Shown here: positions 8,377 to 17,052 of the stretch, piece by piece
Layout: each line of letters opens with the position of its first letter
Numbering within the stretch: position 1 is the stretch's first letter
Source of the DNA: DATJLY01 sp035604615
GTDB lineage: Bacteria; Pseudomonadota; Alphaproteobacteria; ATCC43930; CGMCC-115725
DNA length: 64,000 nucleotides
NCBI GenBank assembly: GCA_035604615.1
Contig: DATNID010000001.1
Span: 27,730-91,729, forward strand
Direction: 5' to 3'
The notes under the pieces: generated by a model
The model's database searches: none
What the model saw: the letters and a program-made list of their open reading frames with translations, nothing else
Told to the model about the DNA's origin: nothing
Translations under genes and position numbers: made by a program

Positions 8377-8874
8377 ATGCCGACGCGACGGTCCCGCGGC
8401 CTCGATGCGATCGACGTGCGCATCCTGGCGGCGCTGCAGCGCGACGGGCGCATGACCATCCAGAAGCTCGCCGGGCGCGCCGGCCTGACGCCGCGGCCAT
8501 GCCTCGAGCGGGTGCGGCGGCTGCAGGCCAGCGGCGTCATCATCGGCTACCAGGCCGTCATTGACCTCGATCAACTCTCGCGGCCCGTGACCGTCATTTC
8601 CGAGATCGCGCTCGAGAGCCAGGCGCGGCGCGAGCAGGTCGAGCGGCGGCTGCGCACGATCGACGAAGTGGTCGAGTGCTGGGAGGTGAGCGGCGCCTTC
8701 GACTACATCGCCCGCGTCGTGTGCGCCGACCTGTCGGGATACGAGAGCCTGACCTCGCAGCTGATCGGCGATGGGGTGCTCGGCGTGGCGCGGATCGTGT
8801 CCCATATCGTGCTGCGGCCGGTGCGCCGATTCGCGGGATACCCGAGTCCGCTGCTGGCCCCTCGCCGGCGCTAG
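8377..8874 (+). CDS. Lrp/AsnC-family transcriptional regulator
   Basis: 165-residue regulator. Residues 9-60 are an AsnC-type winged helix-turn-helix (DAIDVRILAALQRDGRMTIQ followed by LAGRAGLTPRPCLERVRRL), and residues 70-150 form the RAM ligand-binding domain. It lies 102 bp upstream of rocD in the same direction. Lrp-type regulators next to ornithine or arginine catabolic genes usually sense the amino acid and control the neighbour, so it probably governs the rocD operon. No clear operator dyad was identified in the gap. Confidence 0.9.
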   Translation: MPTRRSRGLDAIDVRILAALQRDGRMTIQKLAGRAGLTPRPCLERVRRLQASGVIIGYQAVIDLDQLSRPVTVISEIALESQARREQVERRLRTIDEVVECWEVSGAFDYIARVVCADLSGYESLTSQLIGDGVLGVARIVSHIVLRPVRRFAGYPSPLLAPRRR

Positions 8875-8976
8875 ACTCCCGGATCGGTCGCGAGAGACCC
8901 TTCCAACAGCAGAATCGGCTGTTTTGGGACTCCACTTTGACAACAGAAGTGGCGGTGGTGGAAGCATATTAAGCGC

Positions 8977-10215
8977 ATGGAAAAGGATGCGCACATGGGC
9001 CCGATGGAACTCGAGGCGCGGTACTCCGCCGCCAACTATCACCCTCTCCCGGTCGTGCTGCGGAGCGGGCAGGGGGCCTATCTCTGGGACGTCGAGGGAC
9101 GCCGCTACATCGACATGATGAGCGCCTATTCGGCGGTGAGCCACGGCCACTCGCACCCGCGGATCGTCAACGCGCTGACCGACCAGGCGCGCCGCCTGGC
9201 GGTGCCGTCGCGGGCCTTCCACAGCGACACGCTCGGGCCGTTCCTGGCCAAGCTGTGCCAGGTCACCGGGCTCGATGCGGCGCTGCCGATGAACACCGGC
9301 GCCGAGGCGGTCGAGACCGCGATCAAGGCGGCGCGGCGCTGGGGCTACCGCGTCAAGGGCATCGCGCCCGACCGCGCCGAGATCATCGTCGCCGAGGGCA
9401 ATTTCCACGGCCGCACCACCACCATCGTGGGGTTCTCGTCCGAGCCCGATTACCGCGACGGGTTCGGCCCGTTCGCGCCCGGATTCGTGCCGGTGCCGTT
9501 CGGCGATCTCGACGCGGTCCGCCGCGCCATCACGGGCAACACCGCCGCCGTGCTGATCGAGCCCATTCAGGGCGAGGCCGGCATCATCGTGCCGCAAGAG
9601 GGCTATCTCTCCGGCCTGCGGCAGATTTGCGATGATGCCAACGTGTTGCTGATCTTCGACGAGGTCCAGTCGGGGCTCGGCCGCACCGGCAAGTGGTTCG
9701 CGTTCCAGCACGAGAACGCCAAGCCCGACGGGCTGGTGCTGGGCAAGGCCTTGGGCGGCGGCGTGCTGCCGGTCTCGGCCTTCGTCGCGACGCACGCGGT
9801 GATGGACGTGTTCACGCCGGGCTCGCACGGCTCGACCTTCGGCGGCAACGCGCTCGCGGCCGCGGTCGGGCTCGAGGCGCTGAGCGTGCTCGAGGACGAG
9901 GGCCTGATCGAGCGCTCGCGCATCCTGGGCGAGCACATGCTGGCGCGGCTGCGCGCCATGAAGCGGCCCGGCCTCAAGGCGGCGCGCGGCCGCGGGCTGT
10001 GGGTCGGCGCCGAGATCGATCCCGCTTTCGCCAGCGCGCGCGAGGTGTGCGTGTGCTTGATGGCGAAACGCGTACTGTCCAAGGAGACGCACGACACCGT
10101 GGTGCGCCTGGCGCCGCCCTTGGTGATCGCGCGCGAGGATCTCGACTGGGCGCTCGACCGGTTCGAGGACGTGCTGCGCGAGCTCGAGCTGCACCGCCAT
10201 CCGGTGGCGGCGTGA
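8977..10215 (+). CDS. rocD: Ornithine aminotransferase
   Basis: 412-residue class-III PLP aminotransferase. It converts ornithine and 2-oxoglutarate to glutamate-5-semialdehyde and glutamate. The N-terminal block ANYHPLPVVLRSGQGAYLWD and MMSAYSAVSHGHSHPRI is characteristic of RocD; the PLP lysine is Lys257 in LGKALGGGVLPVSA, and FDEVQSGLGRTG precedes it. Length is normal for the family. It follows an Lrp-type regulator and overlaps a potential GTG start of the next gene, pointing to a shared transcript for arginine/ornithine breakdown. Confidence 0.93.
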   Translation: MEKDAHMGPMELEARYSAANYHPLPVVLRSGQGAYLWDVEGRRYIDMMSAYSAVSHGHSHPRIVNALTDQARRLAVPSRAFHSDTLGPFLAKLCQVTGLDAALPMNTGAEAVETAIKAARRWGYRVKGIAPDRAEIIVAEGNFHGRTTTIVGFSSEPDYRDGFGPFAPGFVPVPFGDLDAVRRAITGNTAAVLIEPIQGEAGIIVPQEGYLSGLRQICDDANVLLIFDEVQSGLGRTGKWFAFQHENAKPDGLVLGKALGGGVLPVSAFVATHAVMDVFTPGSHGSTFGGNALAAAVGLEALSVLEDEGLIERSRILGEHMLARLRAMKRPGLKAARGRGLWVGAEIDPAFASAREVCVCLMAKRVLSKETHDTVVRLAPPLVIAREDLDWALDRFEDVLRELELHRHPVAA

Positions 10216-10229
10216 CGGAGAAGAACGCG

Positions 10230-11132
10230 ATGAACGACACTGCGCGCATCCTGATGTGCCGCCCCGATCATTTCGGGGTGACATATTCCATCAATCCGTG
10301 GATGAATCCGGCCGACTGGGCCGGCGAGGCGCAGGCGCGCGCCATGCGCGCAAAAAGCGAATGGCGCGGCCTCCATCGCACCTTGAAGTCGCTCGGCGCC
10401 GGCATCCACTTGGTGCCGCCCGAGGCGGGCCTGCCCGATCTCGTCTTCACCGCCAATGCCGCAGTGGTGATGGACAGGATCGCGCTGCTGGCGCGCTTCC
10501 GCCATCCGGAGCGCCAGGGCGAGGAGGCGCATTTCGCGCGCGCCTTCGCCAAGCTCCGCGCCGCGCGCGTGATCGACGAGGTGCGTGAACTGCCTGCGGG
10601 GCTTCGCCTCGAGGGCGCCGGAGATTGCGTGTGGGATAGGACCCGCAACCTGTTCTGGATGGGCTACGGCCCGCGCTCGGACAAGGCGGCGCGCGCCGCG
10701 GTCGAGGCGTGCTTCGGCGTCGAGACGGTGGCGCTGGAGCTGGCCGACCCGCGCTTCTATCACATGGACACGGCGCTCTGCCCGCTGAGCGGCGGCGAGC
10801 TGCTCTATGTGCCGACGGCCTTCACCGAGGCCGGGCTCGCCGAGATTCACGAGCGGATCGAGCCGCGCCTGCGCATCGCCATCGCCGCCGACGACGCGGC
10901 CTCGTTCGCGGCCAACGCGGTTTGCCTCGGCGACGACATCGTGCTGTCGCGCTGCGGCGACGAGCTGCGCCGCCGACTCGAGGAGCGCCGCTACACGCTC
11001 CACGAGACGCCGCTCGGCTCGTTCGCGTTGAGCGGCGGCTCCGCCTTCTGCCTGACGCTGCGGCTCGACAACCGCTCCGAGCGCGCGCGCAGCGGCGCGA
11101 CGCGGCAGGCGCCGGCCCTGGCCTTCGGCTGA
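10230..11132 (+). CDS. Amidinotransferase-fold guanidine hydrolase, arginine dihydrolase (ArgZ)/DDAH-like
   Basis: 300-residue protein of the DDAH/arginine deiminase fold. The catalytic Cys274 lies in SGGSAFCLTL, His178 in FYHMDTALCPL, and Glu128/Asp132 in LEGAGDCVWD. Instead of the Asp usual in DDAH or deiminases, the substrate loop reads DLVFTANAAVV with Asn76, and an INPWM motif (Asn22) lies near the N-terminus; as I recall, both are features of cyanobacterial ArgZ, which converts arginine straight to ornithine, CO2 and ammonia. That would feed rocD directly upstream. The ATG at 10230 follows GGAG by 9 bases; a GTG at 10212 is the alternative. DDAH activity remains possible. Confidence 0.75.
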   Translation: MNDTARILMCRPDHFGVTYSINPWMNPADWAGEAQARAMRAKSEWRGLHRTLKSLGAGIHLVPPEAGLPDLVFTANAAVVMDRIALLARFRHPERQGEEAHFARAFAKLRAARVIDEVRELPAGLRLEGAGDCVWDRTRNLFWMGYGPRSDKAARAAVEACFGVETVALELADPRFYHMDTALCPLSGGELLYVPTAFTEAGLAEIHERIEPRLRIAIAADDAASFAANAVCLGDDIVLSRCGDELRRRLEERRYTLHETPLGSFALSGGSAFCLTLRLDNRSERARSGATRQAPALAFG

Positions 11133-11149
11133 GGGCGGTGCTAGGCTTT

Positions 11150-11220
11150 CTCGGCCAGACGCCCCGATAGGAGATCGGGCTCGAAACCCGGCGCATCGTT
11201 CAGGTCCCGGGACAGAGGGG
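11150..11220 (+). promoter_or_regulatory. Possible variant glycine riboswitch upstream of gcvT
   Basis: The leader ends in TTCAGGTCCCGGGACAGAGG, matching the conserved 3' half of glycine aptamers (CAGG, about five bases, GGACAGAG), and CCCC near 11162 can pair with GGGG at 11217..11220. The usual GCCGAAGG core was not found, so this is either a shortened variant or a degenerate aptamer. It lies just before an intact glycine-cleavage operon, the expected target. Confidence 0.45.
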
Positions 11221-11260
11221 GCAGCGGCCGCGCTCGGCGGCGCTTCGTCCTGGAGACGAC

Positions 11261-12358
11261 ATGGCGGACGAATCCCTCGCGCGCACGCCGCTCTACGATC
11301 TGCATCTGCGCCTCGGCGCCAAGATGGTGCCGTTCGCCGGCTATGCCATGCCGGTGCAATACCCGTCCGGCATCCTCGCCGAGCACCTTCATGCCCGCGC
11401 CCATGCGGCGCTGTTCGACGTGTCGCACATGGGGCAAGTGCGGCTCGAGGGCGCCGGCGCGGCAAAGGCGCTCGAGACGCTGGTGCCGGGCGACATCGCG
11501 GGGCTGGCGCCGTCGCGCACGCGCTACACGGTCTTCACCAACGATGCGGGCGGCATCATCGACGACCTGATGGTGACGAACCGCGCCGACCATCTGTTCC
11601 TGGTCGTCAATGCGGCCTGCCGCGACACCGACATCGCCCATTTGCGCCGCCACATGCTGGGCGTGACCCCGTTGCCGGAGCGCGCGCTCCTGGCGTTGCA
11701 GGGACCCGACGCCGCCGCGGTGCTGGAGCGGCTCGCGCCCGGCATTGCCGCGCTTCCCTTCATGAGCATGGTGGATGTCGCCCTCGATGGCATCCAATGC
11801 CACGTCACCCGCTCCGGCTATACCGGCGAGGACGGGTTCGAGATCTCGGCGCCGGGGAACGCGGCCGAGCGGCTTGCGCGCCGGCTGCTGGCGGAACCGG
11901 AAGCGAAGCCGGCGGGACTCGGCGCGCGCGACACGCTGCGGCTCGAGGCGGGCTTGTGCCTCTATGGCCACGACATCGACGAAACCACCACGCCGATCGA
12001 GGCCGATCTCGCCTGGGTCATCGCCAAGCGGCGCCGCGCTGAGGGCGGCTATCCCGGCGCCGCGATATTGGCGCGCCAGCTCGCCGGCGGCGCCGCGCGC
12101 CGCCGCGTCGGCATAAGGCCGGACGACCGCGCGCCGGCGCGCGACAACACCGACATCGTGGCCGCCGACGGCAGGTCCATCGGCCGCGTCACCAGCGGCG
12201 GCTTCGGCCCATCGGTGGGCGGGCCGATCGCGATGGGCTATGTCGAGACCGCGCATGCGGCGCCGGGGACGCAAGTTGGCCTCGTCGTCCGCGGCACCGC
12301 GCGGCCCGCCCGCATCGCGACCTTGCCGTTCGTGCCGCACCGCTATCGCCGCTCCTGA
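11261..12358 (+). CDS. gcvT: Glycine cleavage system T protein (aminomethyltransferase)
   Basis: 365-residue T protein. It moves the methylene carbon from the aminomethyl-lipoyl arm of H protein to tetrahydrofolate, releasing ammonia. The N-terminus (PLYDLHLRLGAKMVPFAGYA) and FDVSHMGQ block are diagnostic, as are SRTRYTVFTNDAGGIIDDLM, the folate-site Asp in this stretch, and SGYTGEDGFEI. It is the first gene of gcvT-gcvH-gcvPA-gcvPB, with gcvH 17 bp downstream. Confidence 0.95.
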   Translation: MADESLARTPLYDLHLRLGAKMVPFAGYAMPVQYPSGILAEHLHARAHAALFDVSHMGQVRLEGAGAAKALETLVPGDIAGLAPSRTRYTVFTNDAGGIIDDLMVTNRADHLFLVVNAACRDTDIAHLRRHMLGVTPLPERALLALQGPDAAAVLERLAPGIAALPFMSMVDVALDGIQCHVTRSGYTGEDGFEISAPGNAAERLARRLLAEPEAKPAGLGARDTLRLEAGLCLYGHDIDETTTPIEADLAWVIAKRRRAEGGYPGAAILARQLAGGAARRRVGIRPDDRAPARDNTDIVAADGRSIGRVTSGGFGPSVGGPIAMGYVETAHAAPGTQVGLVVRGTARPARIATLPFVPHRYRRS

Positions 12359-12375
12359 ACCTCGCGAGGGCCGAG

Positions 12376-12753
12376 ATGAGCATCGTCAGATACACCAAGG
12401 ACCATGAATGGGTACGGGTGGACGGCGACGAGGCGGTGGTCGGCGTCACCGACTATGCCCAAACGCAATTGGGCGACGTCGTCTATGTCGAGTTGCCCGA
12501 GATAGGGCGCCGCATCGACAAGGGCACGGAAGCCGGCGTCGTCGAATCCGTCAAGGCAGCGAGCGAGGTCTACGCGCCGCTCTCGGGCGAGGTGACTTCC
12601 GTGAACGACGCGCTCGCCAAGGACCCGGCGCTGGTCAATACCGATCCCATGGGCGGCGGCTGGTTCTTCAAGCTGCGCGTGGCGAAAGCGTCCGAGCTCG
12701 ACACGCTGCTCGACGAGGCCGCCTACAAGAAGCTCGTCGAAGGGTTGGCGTGA
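12376..12753 (+). CDS. gcvH: Glycine cleavage system H protein
   Basis: 125-residue lipoyl carrier that shuttles the aminomethyl group between P, T and L proteins. The lipoylation site is Lys60 in GVVESVKAASEVYAPLSGEV, and the start KDHEWVRVDGDEAVVGVTDY is classic. Its stop overlaps the start of gcvPA by one base. The L protein (lipoamide dehydrogenase) is not in the window, as expected because it is usually shared with other complexes. Confidence 0.96.
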   Translation: MSIVRYTKDHEWVRVDGDEAVVGVTDYAQTQLGDVVYVELPEIGRRIDKGTEAGVVESVKAASEVYAPLSGEVTSVNDALAKDPALVNTDPMGGGWFFKLRVAKASELDTLLDEAAYKKLVEGLA

Positions 12754-14099
12754 TGCGCTATCTCTCGCTCACCGATGCCGATCGTCGCGCCATGCTCGAC
12801 GCCATCGGCGTCGCCTCGGTCGACGATCTCTATCGCGACGTTCCCGCCGCCGCGCGGCTCGCGCGCCCGCTCGATCTGCCGCAAGGGTTGGGCGAGCTCG
12901 AAGTCGAGCGCGCTTTCGCGGCGCTCGCGGCCAAGAACCTGCCCGCCGGTGTGGCGCCCAGCTTTCTCGGCTGCGGTGCCTATCGCCATCACATCCCCGC
13001 CGCGGTCGATTACCTGGTGCAGCGCGGCGAGTTCCTCACCTCCTACACGCCCTATCAGCCGGAGATCGCGCAAGGGACGCTCCGGGCGCTGTTCGAGTAC
13101 CAGACCCAGGTCGCGCTCATCACCGGCATGGAGGTCGCCAACGCCTCGCTCTATGACGGCGCGACCGCGACAGCCGAGGCGGTGATGATGGCGAACCGCC
13201 TGACGCGGCGGCGCAGGGCGATCGTCGCCGGCAGCCTCCATCCGCACTACGCCGAGACGGTCGCCACGTACGCGCGCTTCAACGGGTTCGAGGTTGTCGC
13301 GCTGCCGCCCGATCCCGCGGGCAAGGACGATCCGGCCGCGCTCATCGACGGCGCGACCTCGTGCGTGGTGGTGCAGAACCCGGGCTTCTTCGGCGGGCTG
13401 CGCGATCACGGCGCGCTCGCCGATACGTGCCACCGCGCCGGCGCGCTGCTGGTGGTCGCGGTCGGCGAGGCGGTGTCGCTGGGCCTGGTCGTGCCGCCGG
13501 GCGCAATGGGCGCCGACATCGTCGCGGGCGAGGGCCAGTCGCTCGGCAACGCGGTGGGATTCGGTGGGCCGCATCTCGGCTTCTTCGCGACGCGCGACAA
13601 ATACGTGCGGCAGATGCCGGGGCGGCTCGCCGGCCAGACCGTCGATGTCGAGGGGCGGCGCGGCTTCGTGCTGACTCTGGCGGCGCGCGAGCAGCATATC
13701 CGGCGCGAGAAGGCGACTAGCAACATCTGCACCAACTCGGGCCTGTGCGCCTTGGCCTTCACGATCCATCTGGCGCTCTTGGGCGAGGCCGGCTTCACAA
13801 GGCTCGCTGCGCTCAACCACGCCAAGGCGGTGCGGCTTGCCGAGCGGCTTGAGCGCGTGCCCAGCGTCGTTCTGGCGAGCGAGACGTTCTTCAACGAGTT
13901 CTCGCTGCGCCTGCCGCGCGCGGCGGCGCCGGTGGTGGATGCGCTGGCGCGGCGCGGCATCCTCGGCGGCGTGCCGGCGAGCCGCTTTTGGCCCGAGCGG
14001 CCGGAGCTTGCCGATCTGCTGATCGTCGCCGCCACCGAGATGACCACTGAGGCGGAGATGGATCGATTCGCCGCCGCGCTCGCGGAGGCGCTGCGATGA
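12753..14099 (+). CDS. gcvPA: Glycine dehydrogenase (decarboxylating) subunit 1
   Basis: 448-residue alpha half of a split P protein. With gcvPB it forms the PLP enzyme that decarboxylates glycine onto the H-protein lipoyl arm. Recognisable blocks are FLGCGAYRHHIPAAVDYL, TSYTPYQPEIAQGTLRALFE and GMEVANASLYDGATATAEA. It starts with ATG in a one-base overlap with gcvH and ends with a 4-bp ATGA overlap into gcvPB, so stoichiometric translation by coupling is likely. Other proteobacteria often carry the two halves fused as a single gcvP. Confidence 0.95.
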   Translation: MRYLSLTDADRRAMLDAIGVASVDDLYRDVPAAARLARPLDLPQGLGELEVERAFAALAAKNLPAGVAPSFLGCGAYRHHIPAAVDYLVQRGEFLTSYTPYQPEIAQGTLRALFEYQTQVALITGMEVANASLYDGATATAEAVMMANRLTRRRRAIVAGSLHPHYAETVATYARFNGFEVVALPPDPAGKDDPAALIDGATSCVVVQNPGFFGGLRDHGALADTCHRAGALLVVAVGEAVSLGLVVPPGAMGADIVAGEGQSLGNAVGFGGPHLGFFATRDKYVRQMPGRLAGQTVDVEGRRGFVLTLAAREQHIRREKATSNICTNSGLCALAFTIHLALLGEAGFTRLAALNHAKAVRLAERLERVPSVVLASETFFNEFSLRLPRAAAPVVDALARRGILGGVPASRFWPERPELADLLIVAATEMTTEAEMDRFAAALAEALR

Positions 14100-15634
14100 G
14101 CGACTGGAGCAAGGCGCTCTCCGGCTTCGCGCGCGAGCCGGGCGCCGGCGCCGACAATCGCGGGCTCGAGATCGAGGAGCTTCTGCTGTTCGAGCAGGAC
14201 GAGGCCGGACGCAGCGGCGTCGACCTGCCCGCGCCGCCCGTGGTGAAAGACCGGCTCGGCTCCCTGCGCCGCGTTGGCGCGATCGGGCTTCCGGGCCTGA
14301 GCGAGCCCCAGGTCATCCGCCATTTCACGCGCCTGTCGCAGAAGAATTACGGCATCGACACCGGCCTCTATCCGCTCGGCTCGTGCACCATGAAGCACAA
14401 TCCGCGCCTCAACGAGAAATTGGCGCGGCTGCCGGGCTTCGCCGACCTCCACCCGATGCAGCCGGCGGCGACGGTCGCGGGCGCGCTCGAGCTGATCGAC
14501 ATGCTGGCGCATTGGCTCAAGACCATGACCGGCCTGCCGGCGGTGGCGATGACGCCGGCCGCGGGCGCCCATGGCGAACTCTGCGGCATGATGTGCATCA
14601 CCGCCGCTCTCGAGGCGCGGGGCGAGCGGCGCAAGCGCGTGCTGGTGCCGGAATCGGCGCACGGCACCAATCCGGCGACGGCCGCGACCTGCGGCTATGC
14701 GGTCGATCCGGTTCCGGCCAATCCGCGCGGGCGGGTCGATCTCGCGGCGCTGAAGGCGAAGCTCGGCCCGGACGTGGCCGCGATCATGCTCACCAATCCC
14801 AACACCTGCGGCCTGTTCGAGGACGAGACCCTGGCAATCGCCGAGGCGGTCCACGCGGCGGGCGCCTATTTCTATCTCGATGGCGCCAATTTCAACGCGC
14901 TGATGGGGCGGGTGCGGCCGGGCGATCTCGGCATCGATTGCATGCACATCAACCTGCACAAAACCTTCTCGACCCCGCATGGCGGCGGCGGGCCGGGGAG
15001 CGGCCCGGTGGTGCTGGCAAGCTCGCTCGCGCCCTATGCGCCGCTGCCGTGGCTGGTGCATGGCGAGGACGGGCTTCGTCTGGTCGAGCATCGCGCGGGC
15101 GAGGCCAGCCAATCCATCGGCCGCATCAAGGGATATCACGGCCAGTTCGGCATGTTCGTGCGCGCGCTCGCCTTCGCCATGAGCCACGGCGCGGACGGGC
15201 TGCACCAGGCTTCGGGCGACGCCGTGCTCAATGCGAACTATGTGCTGGCGCGGGTGAAGGATGTGATGTCGGCGTCGTTCCCCGGCTTTGCCATGCACGA
15301 GGCGCTGTTCGACGATCGCTTCCTCGACGGCACCGGCGTCACCACGCTCGATTTCGTCAAGGCCCTCATCGACGAGGGCTTCCATCCGATGACGATGTAT
15401 TTTCCCTTGATCGTCCACGGCGCGCTGCTGGTGGAGCCGACCGAGAACGAGAGCAAGGCCGGGCTCGACCGCTTCATCGCCGTGCTGCGCCATCTCGCGG
15501 CGCGCGCCAAGGCGGGGGAGGCGGAGTTCTTCCACTCGTCGCCGCATCTCGCTCCGCGCCGCCGCCTCGACGAGACCAACGCCGCCCGGCATCCGGTGCT
15601 GCGCTGGCGGCCGGAGCGCCAAGCCGCGGAGTAG
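14096..15634 (+). CDS. gcvPB: Glycine dehydrogenase (decarboxylating) subunit 2
   Basis: 512-residue beta half of the split P protein, carrying the PLP lysine (Lys289 in HINLHKTFSTPHGGGGPG). Other family blocks are YGIDTGLYPLGSCTMKHNP near residue 85 and the C-terminal HSSPHLAPRRRLDET, here modified from the usual ending. Length is normal. It closes the gcv operon; the MFS gene 35 bp downstream is in the same direction and may be cotranscribed. Confidence 0.95.
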   Translation: MSDWSKALSGFAREPGAGADNRGLEIEELLLFEQDEAGRSGVDLPAPPVVKDRLGSLRRVGAIGLPGLSEPQVIRHFTRLSQKNYGIDTGLYPLGSCTMKHNPRLNEKLARLPGFADLHPMQPAATVAGALELIDMLAHWLKTMTGLPAVAMTPAAGAHGELCGMMCITAALEARGERRKRVLVPESAHGTNPATAATCGYAVDPVPANPRGRVDLAALKAKLGPDVAAIMLTNPNTCGLFEDETLAIAEAVHAAGAYFYLDGANFNALMGRVRPGDLGIDCMHINLHKTFSTPHGGGGPGSGPVVLASSLAPYAPLPWLVHGEDGLRLVEHRAGEASQSIGRIKGYHGQFGMFVRALAFAMSHGADGLHQASGDAVLNANYVLARVKDVMSASFPGFAMHEALFDDRFLDGTGVTTLDFVKALIDEGFHPMTMYFPLIVHGALLVEPTENESKAGLDRFIAVLRHLAARAKAGEAEFFHSSPHLAPRRRLDETNAARHPVLRWRPERQAAE

Positions 15635-15669
15635 CGGGCAACGCACAACAGACCTGGGGGAACGCCGCC

Positions 15670-17049
15670 ATGACTCCGTCCGCCGCCTTCGATCCCGCCT
15701 CCGCCGCGGGCATTCTCGCGCGGCTCGAGCGCGTGCCCGTAGGGCGCTGGCACTTGAAGGTGCGGGCGGTGCTCGGCGTCGGGCTGCTGTTCGATGCCTT
15801 CGACCTGCTGGCGATCAGCTTCGCGCTGCCGGCCTTCGTCAACGAGTGGCACTTGACGCCGGCGCAGGTCGGCTGGGTGCTGTCGGCCGCCTTCATCGGG
15901 CAGTTCGTCGGCGCCATCGCCGCCGGCTGGCTCGCCGAGCGCTATGGAAGACTGATCGTCATCACCGTCGCGATCGGCCTTTTCAGCGTGATGAGCCTCG
16001 CCTGCGCCTTCGCGTGGGGAGCCTCGTCGCTCATCGCCTTCCGCTTCCTCGAAGGGGTCGGGCTCGGCGCCGAGGTGCCGATCGCGAACACCTACATCAA
16101 CGAGATCGCGCGCTCCGCCGTGCGCGGCCGGTTCTACATCCTGTACCAGACCCTCTTCGCCTTCGGCCTCATCGCCGCCGGGTTCCTGGGCTTCGTCATG
16201 GTGCCGCGGATCGGCTGGCAGTCGATGTTCTATCTCGGCACGGCGCCGATCATCCTGGTCTTCTTCATCATGAGGCTGCTGCCGGAATCGCCGCGCTGGC
16301 TCGTGTCCAAGGGGCGGCTCGGCGAGGCGAGCGAAGTCGTGACGGGGATCGAGCGCGCGATCGCGGCGCAAGGGAAGACCCTCCCCGCGCCGGTGCCGAC
16401 CGAAGCCGCGGCGACGCCCGCCGTGCGCGAGGTGAGCCGCTGGCAGGAAATCTTCCGCGGCATCTATCGCCGCCGCACCTTCTCGGTCTGGGTGATGTGG
16501 TTTTGCTGCTTCTCGACCACGTATGGCCTCCAGGCCTGGCTGCCGACGCTCTACCGCACCGAGTTCCATTTCGCGGTCGGGCAGGCGAATCTTTACGGCT
16601 TCATCACCCAATGCTGCGGCATCTTCGGCTCGCTGATCTGCGCCTTCACCATCGACCGGACGGGACGGCTGCCGTGGTTCACGGCGGCGTTTCTGGGCGG
16701 CGCCGCGACCTTGCTCACGCTCGCCGCGGTGGGGCCGAGCACGGCGCAGATTCTCCTGACCTTCGTCTCGGTCGGCGCGTTCTTCATGTCGACCGCGGCG
16801 ATCGGCCTCAACCTTTATACGTCGGAGCTTTATCCGACCCGCATCCGCGCCTTCGGCGGCGCGGTGGGCGGCGCGTGGCAGCGCGTCGCCGCCGCGGTCG
16901 GGCCGCTGGTCGTGGGCTATTTGGCGCCGATCTACGGGCTCGGGCCGGTGTTCATCTATTTCGGCGGGCTCGCGCTCATTGGCGGGATCGTCACATTCAT
17001 GTTCGCCGAGGAGACCGGCGGGCGGCCGCTCGAGGAAGTGTCGCCCTGA
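15670..17049 (+). CDS. MFS transporter (sugar/aromatic-acid porter-like)
   Basis: 459-residue integral membrane protein with about 12 hydrophobic segments and a central loop near residues 210-265. MFS signatures are visible: LAERYGRLIVI after helix 2, RFLEGVGLGAEVPIANTYINE in helix 4 and PESPRWLVSKGR after helix 6, the sugar-porter/metabolite type. The first helix FDAFDLLAISFALPAF holds the D-x-x-D pattern of aromatic-acid and related symporters. It follows gcvPB by 35 bp; a role in uptake of a one-carbon or amino acid substrate is possible but not shown. Confidence 0.85.
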   Translation: MTPSAAFDPASAAGILARLERVPVGRWHLKVRAVLGVGLLFDAFDLLAISFALPAFVNEWHLTPAQVGWVLSAAFIGQFVGAIAAGWLAERYGRLIVITVAIGLFSVMSLACAFAWGASSLIAFRFLEGVGLGAEVPIANTYINEIARSAVRGRFYILYQTLFAFGLIAAGFLGFVMVPRIGWQSMFYLGTAPIILVFFIMRLLPESPRWLVSKGRLGEASEVVTGIERAIAAQGKTLPAPVPTEAAATPAVREVSRWQEIFRGIYRRRTFSVWVMWFCCFSTTYGLQAWLPTLYRTEFHFAVGQANLYGFITQCCGIFGSLICAFTIDRTGRLPWFTAAFLGGAATLLTLAAVGPSTAQILLTFVSVGAFFMSTAAIGLNLYTSELYPTRIRAFGGAVGGAWQRVAAAVGPLVVGYLAPIYGLGPVFIYFGGLALIGGIVTFMFAEETGGRPLEEVSP

Positions 17050-17052
17050 TCC

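Noticed and set aside
8269..10284. 671-codon minus-strand frame opposite the Lrp regulator and rocD
   Set aside because: Shadow frame: both plus-strand genes have clear families, while this has none and includes the repeat.
11178..11195. GGGCTCGAAACCC as a tRNA T-arm
   Set aside because: No acceptor stem or anticodon arm can be built around it; it fits better as part of the gcvT leader.
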